The position numbers and the translations under genes are program-made. A DNA stretch of 28,890 nucleotides, taken from positions 1 to 28,890 of the forward strand of contig CALJIF010000139.1 in assembly GCA_937974275.1 (NCBI GenBank), read 5' to 3'. Below are positions 1-7,672 of the stretch, piece after piece. The notes below the pieces were generated by a model. It was given only the letters and a program-made list of their open reading frames with translations. It was not told the DNA's origin and ran no database searches. How positions within the stretch are numbered: the stretch's first letter is position 1; each line of letters begins with the position of its first letter. Source of the DNA: an uncultured Flavobacteriales bacterium (GTDB lineage Bacteria > Bacteroidota > Bacteroidia > Palsa-965).

Positions 1-40
1 AATATTAAAACCGACTTCTTCACTAGAATTTGGATTTACT

Positions 41-820
41 TTATTCTTTAGGAACAAACAAGATGCTTATTCCTTCGTAGTTATGACTTGGTGATAATGG
101 ATTTTTATCCCCCAAGTGATACAAATTATCCTTATAGGTATTTAACGGATCGTCTGCTGCTATTGCTGTTATGGAACAACTTAATCCGCTGAGGAACTCA
201 TCCCTAAACACAAAAGCACGTTGTTGCATAAAATCGTGCGCACTAATAGACATCGGTCTGTGTTCGATTTTATCCTTTTCTGTTCTGTACACGTAATCTG
301 TTCCGAAAATAATGTTCGAATAATTTCCGATCACTACAATCGAAAGCTGATCATTATGTGCTGGAGCTTCCGTTACCTTTTTCAATATGTCATATAACGT
401 AAGAGTCTCTTTCTTGTACCTAGCCTCACTCCCACTTGTCTTGCCGTCTTTTAACAATTTTTTTCGGAAAGGATTCTCCGCGGTATACGTTGGATCAAGT
501 TCAAGCGTATTACCGTAAAACGACTTAATAATCAATGTATAAATCAACATTGGTGAAGTCAGGTAGAGATTCTTTGCCTTCGTATTGTCCCTTTTGTCAA
601 GTTCAGCAAATTTTGGCTTAACCGCATGGTACATACGATCGATCTTCTTGAATATCATTTCAAACGCGTACTCCTTATCTTCCTCAGTATATAATTCGAA
701 ATCAGTGTTGGCTTGCTGCAGAAGCTTCCTATTCAAAAGCTGCCTTTCATTATTCTCGCCGCCTTCAAGCCATCTATTTAAAGCGTTACTGACGTGAGAC
801 GGATAGTTAGCTTGTCCCAT
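41..820 (-). CDS. hypothetical protein, function unknown
   Basis: I do not recognise this protein of about 259 residues. It has no signal peptide or membrane helix and looks soluble and mixed alpha/beta. The N-terminal third is charged and helical, with many Lys, Glu and Asp; the C-terminal half has short hydrophobic strands such as LSIVVIGNY and ISILFVPKE. I chose the ATG at 820. An in-frame TTG at 835 would add five residues and put the start one base after the stop of the upstream gene, so tight coupling is possible. Its likely operon partner is the exported protein encoded just upstream (837-1298). Nothing in the sequence gives a function. Confidence 0.7.
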   Translation of the reverse strand: MGQANYPSHVSNALNRWLEGGENNERQLLNRKLLQQANTDFELYTEEDKEYAFEMIFKKIDRMYHAVKPKFAELDKRDNTKAKNLYLTSPMLIYTLIIKSFYGNTLELDPTYTAENPFRKKLLKDGKTSGSEARYKKETLTLYDILKKVTEAPAHNDQLSIVVIGNYSNIIFGTDYVYRTEKDKIEHRPMSISAHDFMQQRAFVFRDEFLSGLSCSITAIAADDPLNTYKDNLYHLGDKNPLSPSHNYEGISILFVPKE

Positions 821-836
821 TGATTTTTGAACCAAC

Positions 837-1298
837 TCATTTTTTTTCAGTTTTATAATTGGCTTGTAGATACAGAATTAGCGAGGGGCTTGCCGGGAGT
901 AGCCCTAGCATACGATCTGTGGGTCGGTAACTTGGACGCTGGCCGAATGTATCATTTCCAATTGCACTAAGACACAAGACTAAAGAAGATCCAATTTGAA
1001 TGAGATTATGTTTCTCTTCTTGGGTTGCAGAATCGCGCCCACCTAATCCCTGTGCATTATCAACAATTTCAACACTGACAAAATCGCCAACACCCGGTTC
1101 TCCTTTAAATTTTTGGGTGACTTTGAACACTACCGTATAGCGTACATACCCATCTTCATGACGGATTTTTCCGCTTATGGAAACAACAGTGGCATTAACT
1201 ACACATTGTGACTTATGTAGCAATGTCTGGAATAACGAATCCTGAGCATTCAAATACATCGAATAACTCATTAGAATAAGCATAAGTATGTAACGCAT
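837..1298 (-). CDS. exported hypothetical protein
   Basis: This small protein of 153 residues starts with a clear Sec signal (MRYILMLILMSYSMYLNA, cleavage before QDSLF), so it should be periplasmic or secreted. The rest is beta-rich, with VVNATVVSISGKI, YTVVFKVTQKFKG and FVSVEIVDN. That pattern suggests a compact beta-barrel or OB-like fold, but I cannot name a family. The ATG at 1298 is preferred over an in-frame TTG at 1310 because the signal peptide then starts directly and an AAGGA sequence lies just upstream, which is unusual in this window. The next gene (41-820) begins within about 16 bases of its stop, so the two are probably co-transcribed. Confidence 0.75.
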   Translation of the reverse strand: MRYILMLILMSYSMYLNAQDSLFQTLLHKSQCVVNATVVSISGKIRHEDGYVRYTVVFKVTQKFKGEPGVGDFVSVEIVDNAQGLGGRDSATQEEKHNLIQIGSSLVLCLSAIGNDTFGQRPSYRPTDRMLGLLPASPSLILYLQANYKTEKK

Positions 1299-1503
1299 CA
1301 ATCCTTCCAATTAGCTGGTGAATCTGCACTTTGGGGTCTATTATAAAACGAATGTACTTTAATGAACTTATAACAGTTCTTATTGTTAAAGTAATCAAAT
1401 AATTTGAAATACAATAATTGGTCGGTCGCAACAACTATAACTAAACCACTATTGCATTACCCATTACACTCCTTTCAAATTTATGTGTAATAGCCGCAAC
1501 AAT

Positions 1504-1644
1504 TCAGGGCTGTATCATCCGGTGTATACTATGAAATCCTATCCCTAGTAACGAAAAAGCTCTTTCCTTAGTAGTTAAATCAATCGTTGTATTATCAACT
1601 ATAATAAACTCATCGTAAAGTGCGATATCAGTATATGTGGGCAT
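1504..1644 (-). CDS. possible 46-codon ORF or gene remnant
   Basis: In the 389-base stretch between the metallophosphoesterase and the exported protein, the minus strand holds one plausible short reading frame. It begins MPTYTDIALYDEFIIVDN and ends HRMIQP. Composition is protein-like, alternating hydrophobic and acidic residues. Its ATG overlaps a TAA stop as TAATG. That stop closes a 12-codon frame with a GTG start just after an AAGGAG sequence beyond the metallophosphoesterase stop. It could be a true small protein, or the remains of a longer gene. I recognise no family. The rest of the stretch (about 1299-1503) is AT-rich and shows nothing else I can support. Confidence 0.3.
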   Translation of the reverse strand: MPTYTDIALYDEFIIVDNTTIDLTTKERAFSLLGIGFHSIHRMIQP

Positions 1645-1687
1645 TACTGTGCTATTTGCTCCGGAACATCCTTAAACTTCACTCCTT

Positions 1688-2986
1688 CTACCCTTGCGAT
1701 ATTCCGGGAGTTCCGCCTTTGCGTAACTCCAGCACCGTTACCTCCGGCCAAATACCTACGCGTCCGGGAAACGCCAGAAAACCAAAGCCGCGGTTGACGT
1801 ACAAATAACGACGTTGTACCTCATGATACAATCCTGCCCAATGCGGATAACGGAATTGAACCGGACTAAATTTTATTCCGGGAATTTCTACGCCAAACTG
1901 CATACCGTGCGTATGACCCGATAACGTTAAATGCACTTGCGTGCGATGTTTACTCACGATGTTGTCCCAGTGTGATGGGTCGTGAGAAAGCAACACTTTA
2001 AATCCGTCTTGTGGAACAGCTTCCAGTGCTTTGTCCAAATCGCCGTGTTGTACAAATCCTCCCGTGCCCCAATTTTCTACACCTACCAAATACAATTTTT
2101 CGCCGTTGCGTTCAATAACATGATGTTCATTGCGCATCAAACGAAATCCGATTTCTTCGTGTGTTGCTAAAAGATTGCTGAAATTTTGCTGCTTCTCTGC
2201 GGCTGAATCCCAACGAATGTAATCGCCGTAATCGTGATTACCCAAGATAGAGAACTTGCCTTCCTTGGCATTCAGTTGTGCTAACTCCGATTTCCACGGC
2301 AACATTTCGGCCGCCATGTTATTGACCAAATCGCCGGTAAACACTAATAAATCGGAGCGTTGATCGTTGGCCAATTGAATACCACGACGCACAGCTTCGC
2401 GATCGCTTTCCGGATCAAAACTTCCTATATGTATGTCGGACAGTTGTGTTATGGTGAACCCGTCGAAGGCATCCGGTAAATCCGGGAACCACAACGTTTC
2501 TTTACGCACACGAAAACGGAAACGTCCCGCCAACATGCCATGAGCCACGCCCAACAACGGAATCATGGCAATACCTAATGCCACCTGACTGATAAACTTC
2601 CTTCTCGAATTATCCGTAACGTGTTCTACCGATGGCGACATCCAGTTTTGCACCAACTGATAACCGCTTTTTAAAATACGATATACATCTTCGCCCATCA
2701 ACACCAGTAAGAACATGAGCTTCGGGACAAAGAACATAATCCATACGCCCATGAACGTCATGAAGGCGCGTGGCATTCCCTTCTCTGTGGGCACGAAAAA
2801 AAATAACGCTATCGCCCAAACAAACAGGGAAATGTTTACCAACCAATACGACCAGTGAATAATGCGGCGCGTGCGCGCTTCAAATCCGGATGTTACAGTT
2901 CTTACTCCGGAAAACACATACCAGTCCACCAGAAATAAGATTCCGAAAAAAATAATGATGCCAATGAAGGAGGGTCCTGTTCGCAT
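1688..2986 (-). CDS. membrane-anchored metallophosphoesterase (YkuE-like)
   Basis: This is a calcineurin-like metallophosphoesterase of 432 residues. The N-terminal 130 residues hold about four hydrophobic helices (for example FIGIIIFFGILFLVDW). A twin-arginine-like motif SRRKF near residue 127 and another hydrophobic stretch (VALGIAMIPLLGVAHGML) follow, and the catalytic domain should then lie outside the cytoplasm. All dimetal motifs are present: SDIH (residues 183-186), TGD (217-219), GNHD (249-252), LLSHDP (333-337) and GHTHG (357-361). YkuE-type enzymes combine an RR signal with this fold; the substrate is unknown here. The ATG at 2986 is favoured over an upstream TTG (3031) because TAACTTTGC lies 7 bases before it. 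It is divergent from the tRNA. Confidence 0.88.
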   Translation of the reverse strand: MRTGPSFIGIIIFFGILFLVDWYVFSGVRTVTSGFEARTRRIIHWSYWLVNISLFVWAIALFFFVPTEKGMPRAFMTFMGVWIMFFVPKLMFLLVLMGEDVYRILKSGYQLVQNWMSPSVEHVTDNSRRKFISQVALGIAMIPLLGVAHGMLAGRFRFRVRKETLWFPDLPDAFDGFTITQLSDIHIGSFDPESDREAVRRGIQLANDQRSDLLVFTGDLVNNMAAEMLPWKSELAQLNAKEGKFSILGNHDYGDYIRWDSAAEKQQNFSNLLATHEEIGFRLMRNEHHVIERNGEKLYLVGVENWGTGGFVQHGDLDKALEAVPQDGFKVLLSHDPSHWDNIVSKHRTQVHLTLSGHTHGMQFGVEIPGIKFSPVQFRYPHWAGLYHEVQRRYLYVNRGFGFLAFPGRVGIWPEVTVLELRKGGTPGISQG

Positions 2987-2993
2987 AGCGCGG

Positions 2994-3002
2994 GCAAAGT
3001 TA
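2994..3002 (-). promoter_or_regulatory. -7 promoter element of the metallophosphoesterase gene
   Basis: TAACTTTGC on the minus strand matches the Bacteroidota -7 consensus TAnnTTTG. It ends 7 bases before the ATG at 2986, so the transcript would have almost no leader. A TTGTGG sequence at 3026-3031 could be the -33 element, but the spacing is a little long. Confidence 0.5.
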
Positions 3003-3089
3003 CGGGAAGATGGTCGTATTAACGCCCACAATTATTGTAACAGTCGCGAGCAAAAAGTGTTTATCCCCATCACTGTGCCGATGTTTTTA

Positions 3090-3097
3090 TATTTTTG
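3090..3097 (+). promoter_or_regulatory. -7 promoter element of the tRNA gene
   Basis: TATTTTTG fits TAnnTTTG exactly and lies 33 bases before the first base of the mature tRNA, a sensible distance for a short 5' leader. A small hairpin, CACTC-TTCAC-GAGTG (3100-3114), sits in the leader. No good -33 TTG is visible. Confidence 0.45.
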
Positions 3098-3130
3098 CGC
3101 ACTCTTCACGAGTGATTGTGCGAGCAATCG

Positions 3131-3205
<75 letters not shown>

Positions 3206-3208
<3 letters not shown>

Positions 3209-3245
3209 CGTCCGCAGCCATAGTACTGCGGACGTTTCATTTTCG
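3206..3245 (+). terminator. terminator after the tRNA
   Basis: A perfect 12-bp stem, AAACGTCCGCAG (3206-3217) and CTGCGGACGTTT (3226-3237), with an 8-nt loop and followed by CATTTT, starts three bases after the tRNA. It shares no sequence with the hairpin after the tRNA fragment at 5178, so the two junctions carry different terminators. Confidence 0.75.
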
Positions 3246-3470
3246 TGGGCATAAGATCTGATTTGCCTTCGTCACGCCTTATAGTATCGGTTCTCTTAAA
3301 TGGAAACCATTGGCTTTATCAGGTACTAATTAGTGGAAGCTTTCAGTTCATACACATTACCAATCCAACTACTGAAATTCGTTAAATTTAAAAACAGATA
3401 ACGCACGATCGTGCCAGATATTAAGGCGGCAACCAAGAAAAAATTTCACACAAGCTGATTTGTGCAACTT

Positions 3471-3881
3471 TTATGTTATCGATTTCGATTTAATTTTCCG
3501 TAACCATATCATGTGAGATATCCCTAACCAAACAAGCGATATTACGAAAATGAGGAATAGTCCGTTTTGATAAGAAGACAACACTCTTGATCCGTTTAAT
3601 ATTACGGTTACGCCTAGAATTAGCAGCAGAATTACAAATGAAGGCAACAAATACCATGTAATAATAAAGTGCTGCTTCGTTCGAATAAGCTGCTTCTTAA
3701 GAGTTGAATAAAAAATGTACGAAAAGCCTATTATCGTTCCGTTTAGAATTACAAATGCTAACAAAGGAACTAGTAGATGACGCATATTTTGCGTATACAG
3801 CAAATGAATTAACAATGTCAACGAAAGCCCTGTTGCGTATGTTAACACTGCCTTCCCGATAGTATTTAGATATCGTCCCAT
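3471..3881 (-). CDS. four-helix membrane protein, candidate immunity protein
   Basis: This 136-residue protein has four predicted membrane helices: around residues 10-28, 35-58, 73-95 (WYLLPSFVILLLILGVTVIL) and 104-126 (LFLIFVISLVWLGI). Basic residues flank the helices, and the tail KIKSKS is basic. I recognise no family. It starts 16 bases inside the 3' end of the LysM gene, so translation is probably coupled and the two proteins work together. A small polytopic protein encoded directly after a possible cell-envelope toxin is what one expects of an immunity protein, but this is inference. It lies within the segment bounded by the tRNA repeats, in AT-rich DNA. Confidence 0.7.
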   Translation of the reverse strand: MGRYLNTIGKAVLTYATGLSLTLLIHLLYTQNMRHLLVPLLAFVILNGTIIGFSYIFYSTLKKQLIRTKQHFIITWYLLPSFVILLLILGVTVILNGSRVLSSYQNGLFLIFVISLVWLGISHMIWLRKIKSKSIT

Positions 3882-4861
3882 CTTATTTCAATCTCATTCG
3901 AGCTCCAAGTGTCATTCTCGACCGTTCCTCTCACATTCTGTCTCCAACTAGATACCATCTCGAATGGCCTCGCGTGCCGGAATTCTTCAAGAAGAATCAT
4001 GTCAGAGTCATAATTAATTGTAACCGGCACATTGGCGTTCAAACTTGGCAGTGGGACACTGTCTCCCGGATTCCAGTTGTAACTATCGCTGAAGCGAAAC
4101 TCAACTTCGCCATTTACGCTCAAAATATCTCCTGTTTTAATTAATGTAATTTTCCCAATTCCTGTTAACGTACTCGATCCGCAAGCATAGTCAATTTCGT
4201 TCGGCCATATATAACCGGGCTCCGTCACAGTGTTCCACCAGAAAAGGTTTCCTTTTTGCTTGTTAACACCATCTCCAATAAGTGTTTCACCATCCTCCAG
4301 TCTATCGGCATAATGACTAAAACATTTTTCTTCGAAATACTCTTGAATTTGTTGAATGGCATTTTCTATAAGCGAAAATGATTTCAACCATTTTGCATCA
4401 AGCTTTTTTATTCCTCCTGTACCTTTTCTAAACCCGCCAAGATTACTCACAGCCACTTTCCAACCCACTCCTAAAGCAAACAATGTAAACTCATTTAATT
4501 TTTTCTCGACCTTATCTAGATAGTCATTGGTTACATGAGGCAAGGCCAAAATGTCTCCTTGTTTAGGTTGAATATTTGGGTCTTTGCCGTTATAACTGGC
4601 CAACTCAGAATCCCATACAATTAACCCGAACTTCTTCACTATTGAACTATAGGTATCCCCATCCTTAGTTGTGTACCTAAGCCATTCCGGATTTTTGTCG
4701 GCTTCAGTAACATTGGCAGTGCTAGCGACATTTAAAACATTTATCGAATTACCCTTATTTCCGTTTCTTTCAGCCCGCAACCATTGATCATCTGACCATT
4801 GATTCGAGAACCATTTATCATATTCCCGATTCCCTTTCCCCCAAGGATTATTGTACGCCAT
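3866..4861 (-). CDS. LysM-domain protein, possible effector
   Basis: A 331-residue protein without a signal peptide. Residues about 63-108 read YTTKDGDTYSSIVKKFGL ... GKDPNIQPKQGDILALP, a good LysM fold (start YT-GDT-SIA, end GD-L-LP), which normally binds peptidoglycan or related glycans. The N-terminus is rich in Trp, Asn and Asp. The C-terminal 130 residues look like a compact beta domain with FSDSYNWNPGD, ARPFEMVSSW and NVRGTVEND; I have a loose memory of such motifs at the ends of toxin-like proteins but cannot name a family. The lack of an own signal would require another export route. The overlapping membrane protein and the island location support an effector role, as inference. Confidence 0.72.
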   Translation of the reverse strand: MAYNNPWGKGNREYDKWFSNQWSDDQWLRAERNGNKGNSINVLNVASTANVTEADKNPEWLRYTTKDGDTYSSIVKKFGLIVWDSELASYNGKDPNIQPKQGDILALPHVTNDYLDKVEKKLNEFTLFALGVGWKVAVSNLGGFRKGTGGIKKLDAKWLKSFSLIENAIQQIQEYFEEKCFSHYADRLEDGETLIGDGVNKQKGNLFWWNTVTEPGYIWPNEIDYACGSSTLTGIGKITLIKTGDILSVNGEVEFRFSDSYNWNPGDSVPLPSLNANVPVTINYDSDMILLEEFRHARPFEMVSSWRQNVRGTVENDTWSSNEIEIRWDDI

Positions 4862-5136
4862 TTAAATGTGTTTTATGATCACGGTCACCTAGATGTACTT
4901 ATGCTGAACTAAGTTAGTCTGTTTTAATTTATGATTGCGTATTACAGCATCTACATCCGCAAATACACTGTTAATTCTCAAAACAAGGACCAACCGCTTT
5001 CTAGTATTTATCAATCTTCGTCGCACCGTAGGCCTGTATGTCTACCACGTCCAACAGTTGAGTAATTGCATCTTTCTCCAACAGTGTTCTGTTCACCGCA
5101 ATATTCTGAAGTTTCTGTTTAAAGCAACAAGATCGA

Positions 5137-5181
5137 CATAATCCGTTGGTCGCAGGTTCAAGTCCTGCCGGGCCCACAAAA
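5137..5181 (+). repeat. att-like direct repeat, copy 2 (tRNA 3' fragment)
   Basis: CATAATCCGTTGG... through GGGCCCACAAAA repeats 44 of 45 bases of the tRNA 3' half at 3164-3208 but has no 5' half, so it is not a tRNA gene. It bounds a 1.97-kb segment holding the LysM gene and its membrane partner. The one difference, C5169, would mispair with A7 of the tRNA acceptor stem. No integrase gene remains between the repeats. The rest of 4862-5136 is AT-rich and shows no gene. Confidence 0.75.
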
Positions 5182-5210
5182 GCTGTCTTCACGGACAGCT
5201 TTTACTTTTT
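5178..5210 (+). terminator. terminator after the tRNA fragment
   Basis: The stem AAAAGCTGTC (5178-5187) and GACAGCTTTT (5194-5203), loop TTCACG, is followed by ACTTTTT. It could be the original tRNA terminator left behind by island insertion. Being flanked by A and T runs on both sides, it may also serve the convergent NTF2-like gene that ends at 5221. Confidence 0.7.
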
Positions 5211-5220
5211 AAAAAAGGCG

Positions 5221-5736
5221 TTAATTGGTCTTAATTGCATCGGCACTTACCGTTCCTTTGCCGGCTTCGTAATTACAATAAGTAATCCACCAGCGTTTCC
5301 CGTCGTTAGCCAAATGAAAGACGTTTACACCCGATTCAGAAGCCGTGTCGCCTTTAAGAGAAATGTGATGGAACTGATACGATGAATACACACAGGCCAG
5401 ATGTTGGTATTGCATCACTTTTCTACCTGTTTCCCACTCCCGGAAACTATGCGCTTTGGTGTTTCCTTTCATGATCTTAAGATATTCCGGAACAGAAAAG
5501 CTATACAGCACCATTGCGGTAGAATCGTTACGCTTGGGGAATACAGCATCCAACGGTGCATTCTTGTGAAATAAGCTGGTAAAACGCACACTATCAATTT
5601 GTGAACCGGCCGGTACATCCAGACAAGAATAAAACTCGTTAATCACACCATCAATAGTTTCCGGTGATGCGGGCGTCTTGCCGGTGAACGACGCAGCCAA
5701 AACTAAGGTAACAAGGCAAAGCAGCAGTTGTTTCAT
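5221..5736 (-). CDS. exported NTF2-like protein
   Basis: A 171-residue protein with a Sec signal (MKQLLLCLVTLVLAASFTG, cleavage near residue 19). The mature part starts with a helix carrying INEFYSCL, then a loop with RFTSLFHKNAPLDAVF, and ends in a strand with KRWWITYCNYEA. This order, a helical start and then a curved sheet with a Trp-rich last strand, is that of the NTF2/SnoaL-like superfamily, seen in many small Bacteroidota exported proteins. The ligand is unknown. It is transcribed away from the histidine kinase; TAACTTTC lies 4 bases before the ATG and could be a -7 element giving a near-leaderless mRNA. Family call by overall pattern only. Confidence 0.65.
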   Translation of the reverse strand: MKQLLLCLVTLVLAASFTGKTPASPETIDGVINEFYSCLDVPAGSQIDSVRFTSLFHKNAPLDAVFPKRNDSTAMVLYSFSVPEYLKIMKGNTKAHSFREWETGRKVMQYQHLACVYSSYQFHHISLKGDTASESGVNVFHLANDGKRWWITYCNYEAGKGTVSADAIKTN

Positions 5737-5851
5737 GCTTGAAAGTTAACGACGACGCATGTTTCCACGAATGCGATTTTGATCAACGGTAATATTCGAG
5801 GATAGTCGCTACTGTGGTGATTTCGTTCTTTCTGTTAACTTCACACCGGTC

Positions 5852-7045
5852 ATGCGTAATCCCTTTTCCCCCATCATCAACTTAGGCGTGCGTCCCGAAT
5901 TACAACCGTGGGAGGCATCCATTACCCGTAAACTCAACATCAATACGCTGATTGGCGTTGGCAATATGCTCGTTGGCATTGTAGTGTTTTATGCGCTGGG
6001 GTATCATGAATTTATCTTCGATTGTACATTTGGAATGCTGTTGCTTCCGTTCACCTGGCTGTGCAATCGTTATTTCAATTACGTTGCCGCCGCTTATGCC
6101 TTTTACATCGGAGGGTTTCTGTTTTTTATTCCCATCAATTTGCGCATGGGATTTGAAACGTACATCATTCTTTTCTATTTCCCCGTCATCATCAGTTTAA
6201 TACAATACTTCGGCAGAAAAGAAACCGTTCGACACCTTGTTTTCATTTTTATGCTATGTGCCGTCTCTGTTATTGTTATTGCTGTTGGATCATCATTGGG
6301 TTGGATGCAACGCGACATTCCTGCGGAAAACATAACGCAACTCGCAGCGTTTAATATCGTGTTAAGTCTTATCACTACAATGATAGTAACCGTGGTTACG
6401 ACCAAAGAGCAAATCCGCCAGGAGCAAACGATTCGCAACATGCTACACGAGAAAGAAATTCTTCTTGCCGAGGTGTTTCATCGGGTGAAGAATAACATGA
6501 ACGTGATTACCAGCTTGCTGAATTTACAAAAACACAGCACTTCGGATGAACGTGTTCAAGAGGCTTTGGAAGAGTGCCGCTCGCGTGTTTATGCCATGGC
6601 TCTGGTGCACGATCACGTATTTCAGAGCGGGAATTTATCGACACTGCAATTAGGCGCATACCTACAACGACTCGCGGATGATATCGCTTCCGGCATGGGC
6701 GCGGATAGTTCAACATTGATTAACGTTCAGGCAACACCGGTTGAATTAGAAATGAGCAAAGTTGTTCCGTGTGGATTAATTGCGAATGAACTTATCACTA
6801 ATGCGTTTAAGCACTCCGGGAAATCTGTGGAAGAATTGAAGATTCAGCTCACACTCAGCGATAACAACAACAGTGTGCAATTAATCATACATGACAACGG
6901 AAACGGAATTCCTTCCGATCGTTTGCAACAGACACAAACACTGGGCCTGGAATTAGTGCGTTCCTTGGCAGAACAAATTGGAGGCCGGTTGAAGTTCGAG
7001 AATAAATCGGGATTGTGTTGTACGCTGGAATTTCCGAAAGCTTAA
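5852..7045 (+). CDS. membrane sensor histidine kinase, HisKA_2 type
   Basis: A 397-residue sensor kinase. Residues about 33-185 form six membrane helices with no obvious extracytoplasmic domain. A short helical linker leads to the phospho-acceptor box EVFHRVKNNMNVITSLLNLQ, with His210 as the acceptor; the HRVKNN form is typical of HisKA_2 kinases rather than classical HisKA. The ATPase domain follows with N-box NELITNAFKH, G1 box DNGNGIPSD and G2 region TLGLELVRSLAEQIGG. No response regulator gene is adjacent, so it is an orphan here. TAACTTCA eight bases before the ATG may be its -7 element. It converges with purN, five bases between the two stops. The signal sensed is unknown. Confidence 0.9.
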   Translation: MRNPFSPIINLGVRPELQPWEASITRKLNINTLIGVGNMLVGIVVFYALGYHEFIFDCTFGMLLLPFTWLCNRYFNYVAAAYAFYIGGFLFFIPINLRMGFETYIILFYFPVIISLIQYFGRKETVRHLVFIFMLCAVSVIVIAVGSSLGWMQRDIPAENITQLAAFNIVLSLITTMIVTVVTTKEQIRQEQTIRNMLHEKEILLAEVFHRVKNNMNVITSLLNLQKHSTSDERVQEALEECRSRVYAMALVHDHVFQSGNLSTLQLGAYLQRLADDIASGMGADSSTLINVQATPVELEMSKVVPCGLIANELITNAFKHSGKSVEELKIQLTLSDNNNSVQLIIHDNGNGIPSDRLQQTQTLGLELVRSLAEQIGGRLKFENKSGLCCTLEFPKA

Positions 7046-7050
7046 TGTCA

Positions 7051-7617
7051 TTATTGACCGATGTATGCATCAATCACCTCAGCAAAATGACGGTGTTCTA
7101 ATTCATGTATGCGTTGCGCCAATCCTTCCGGCGTAGTTCCTTCCGGAATATCCGTTTCAAACTGCGCAAGATGTTGTCCTTCATCAAAATGCTCGTTCAC
7201 CAAATGAATCGTTATTCCCGATTTTTTTTCACCTGCCGCAATCACCGCACGATGTACATGCATCCCGTACATGCCTTTACCGCCAAACTTGGGCAATAAC
7301 GAAGGATGAATGTTTATAATTCCGTCCGGAAATTCCTGCACTAACCATGAAGGAATAAGCCATAAAAAGCCGGCGAGCACAATAAGTTCAATGCCCCGTT
7401 CGCGCAATTCGGAAAGAAATTTCTTCTCGTCCTGAAACATTGACTTATCAATGATCAATGTTTCTACGCCCAATTCCTCAGCAATAGTTAATACGCCGGC
7501 ATCAGGTTTGTTGCACACCACTAATGTAACTTGAGCATGCGGATGCAATTCAAAATAGCGAATCACTTCCCGCGCATTGGTGCCCGCTCCGGATGCAAAT
7601 ATGGCTATGCGTTTCAC
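7051..7617 (-). CDS. purN: phosphoribosylglycinamide formyltransferase
   Basis: GAR transformylase, the third step of purine synthesis, moving a formyl group from 10-formyl-tetrahydrofolate to GAR. Length 188 residues is normal. Visible motifs are the phosphate loop FASGAGTNAREVI (residues 7-19), INIHPSLLPKFGG (101-113) and SGITIHLVNEHFDEGQ (133-148). The catalytic triad of the family is present as Asn102, His104 and Asp145. The start is GTG: no upstream ATG gives a better frame and the first strand MKRIAIFASG is exactly the family start. TAACTTCG lies four bases before it. It is divergent from the flavin reductase gene, with 55 bases between starts, and convergent with the kinase. Confidence 0.95.
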   Translation of the reverse strand: MKRIAIFASGAGTNAREVIRYFELHPHAQVTLVVCNKPDAGVLTIAEELGVETLIIDKSMFQDEKKFLSELRERGIELIVLAGFLWLIPSWLVQEFPDGIINIHPSLLPKFGGKGMYGMHVHRAVIAAGEKKSGITIHLVNEHFDEGQHLAQFETDIPEGTTPEGLAQRIHELEHRHFAEVIDAYIGQ

Positions 7618-7672
7618 GCTGCGAAGTTACGATTCCGATCAGAACGTCGCGATAAGTTGTACATTAGTAACT

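Noticed and set aside
1213..1434. Minus-strand frame of 73 codons over the start of the exported gene
   Set aside because: It overlaps the better-supported exported protein in another frame and has no family features.
5001..5192. Minus-strand frame of 63 codons ending at the tRNA fragment (contains GLEPATNGL)
   Set aside because: The N-terminal part is the antisense of the tRNA 3' half, a well-known source of false proteins; the rest has no recognisable features.
7577..7672. Upstream extension of the flavin enzyme
   Set aside because: It would overlap the start of purN on the other strand; the ATG at 7673 leaves a normal divergent spacer.
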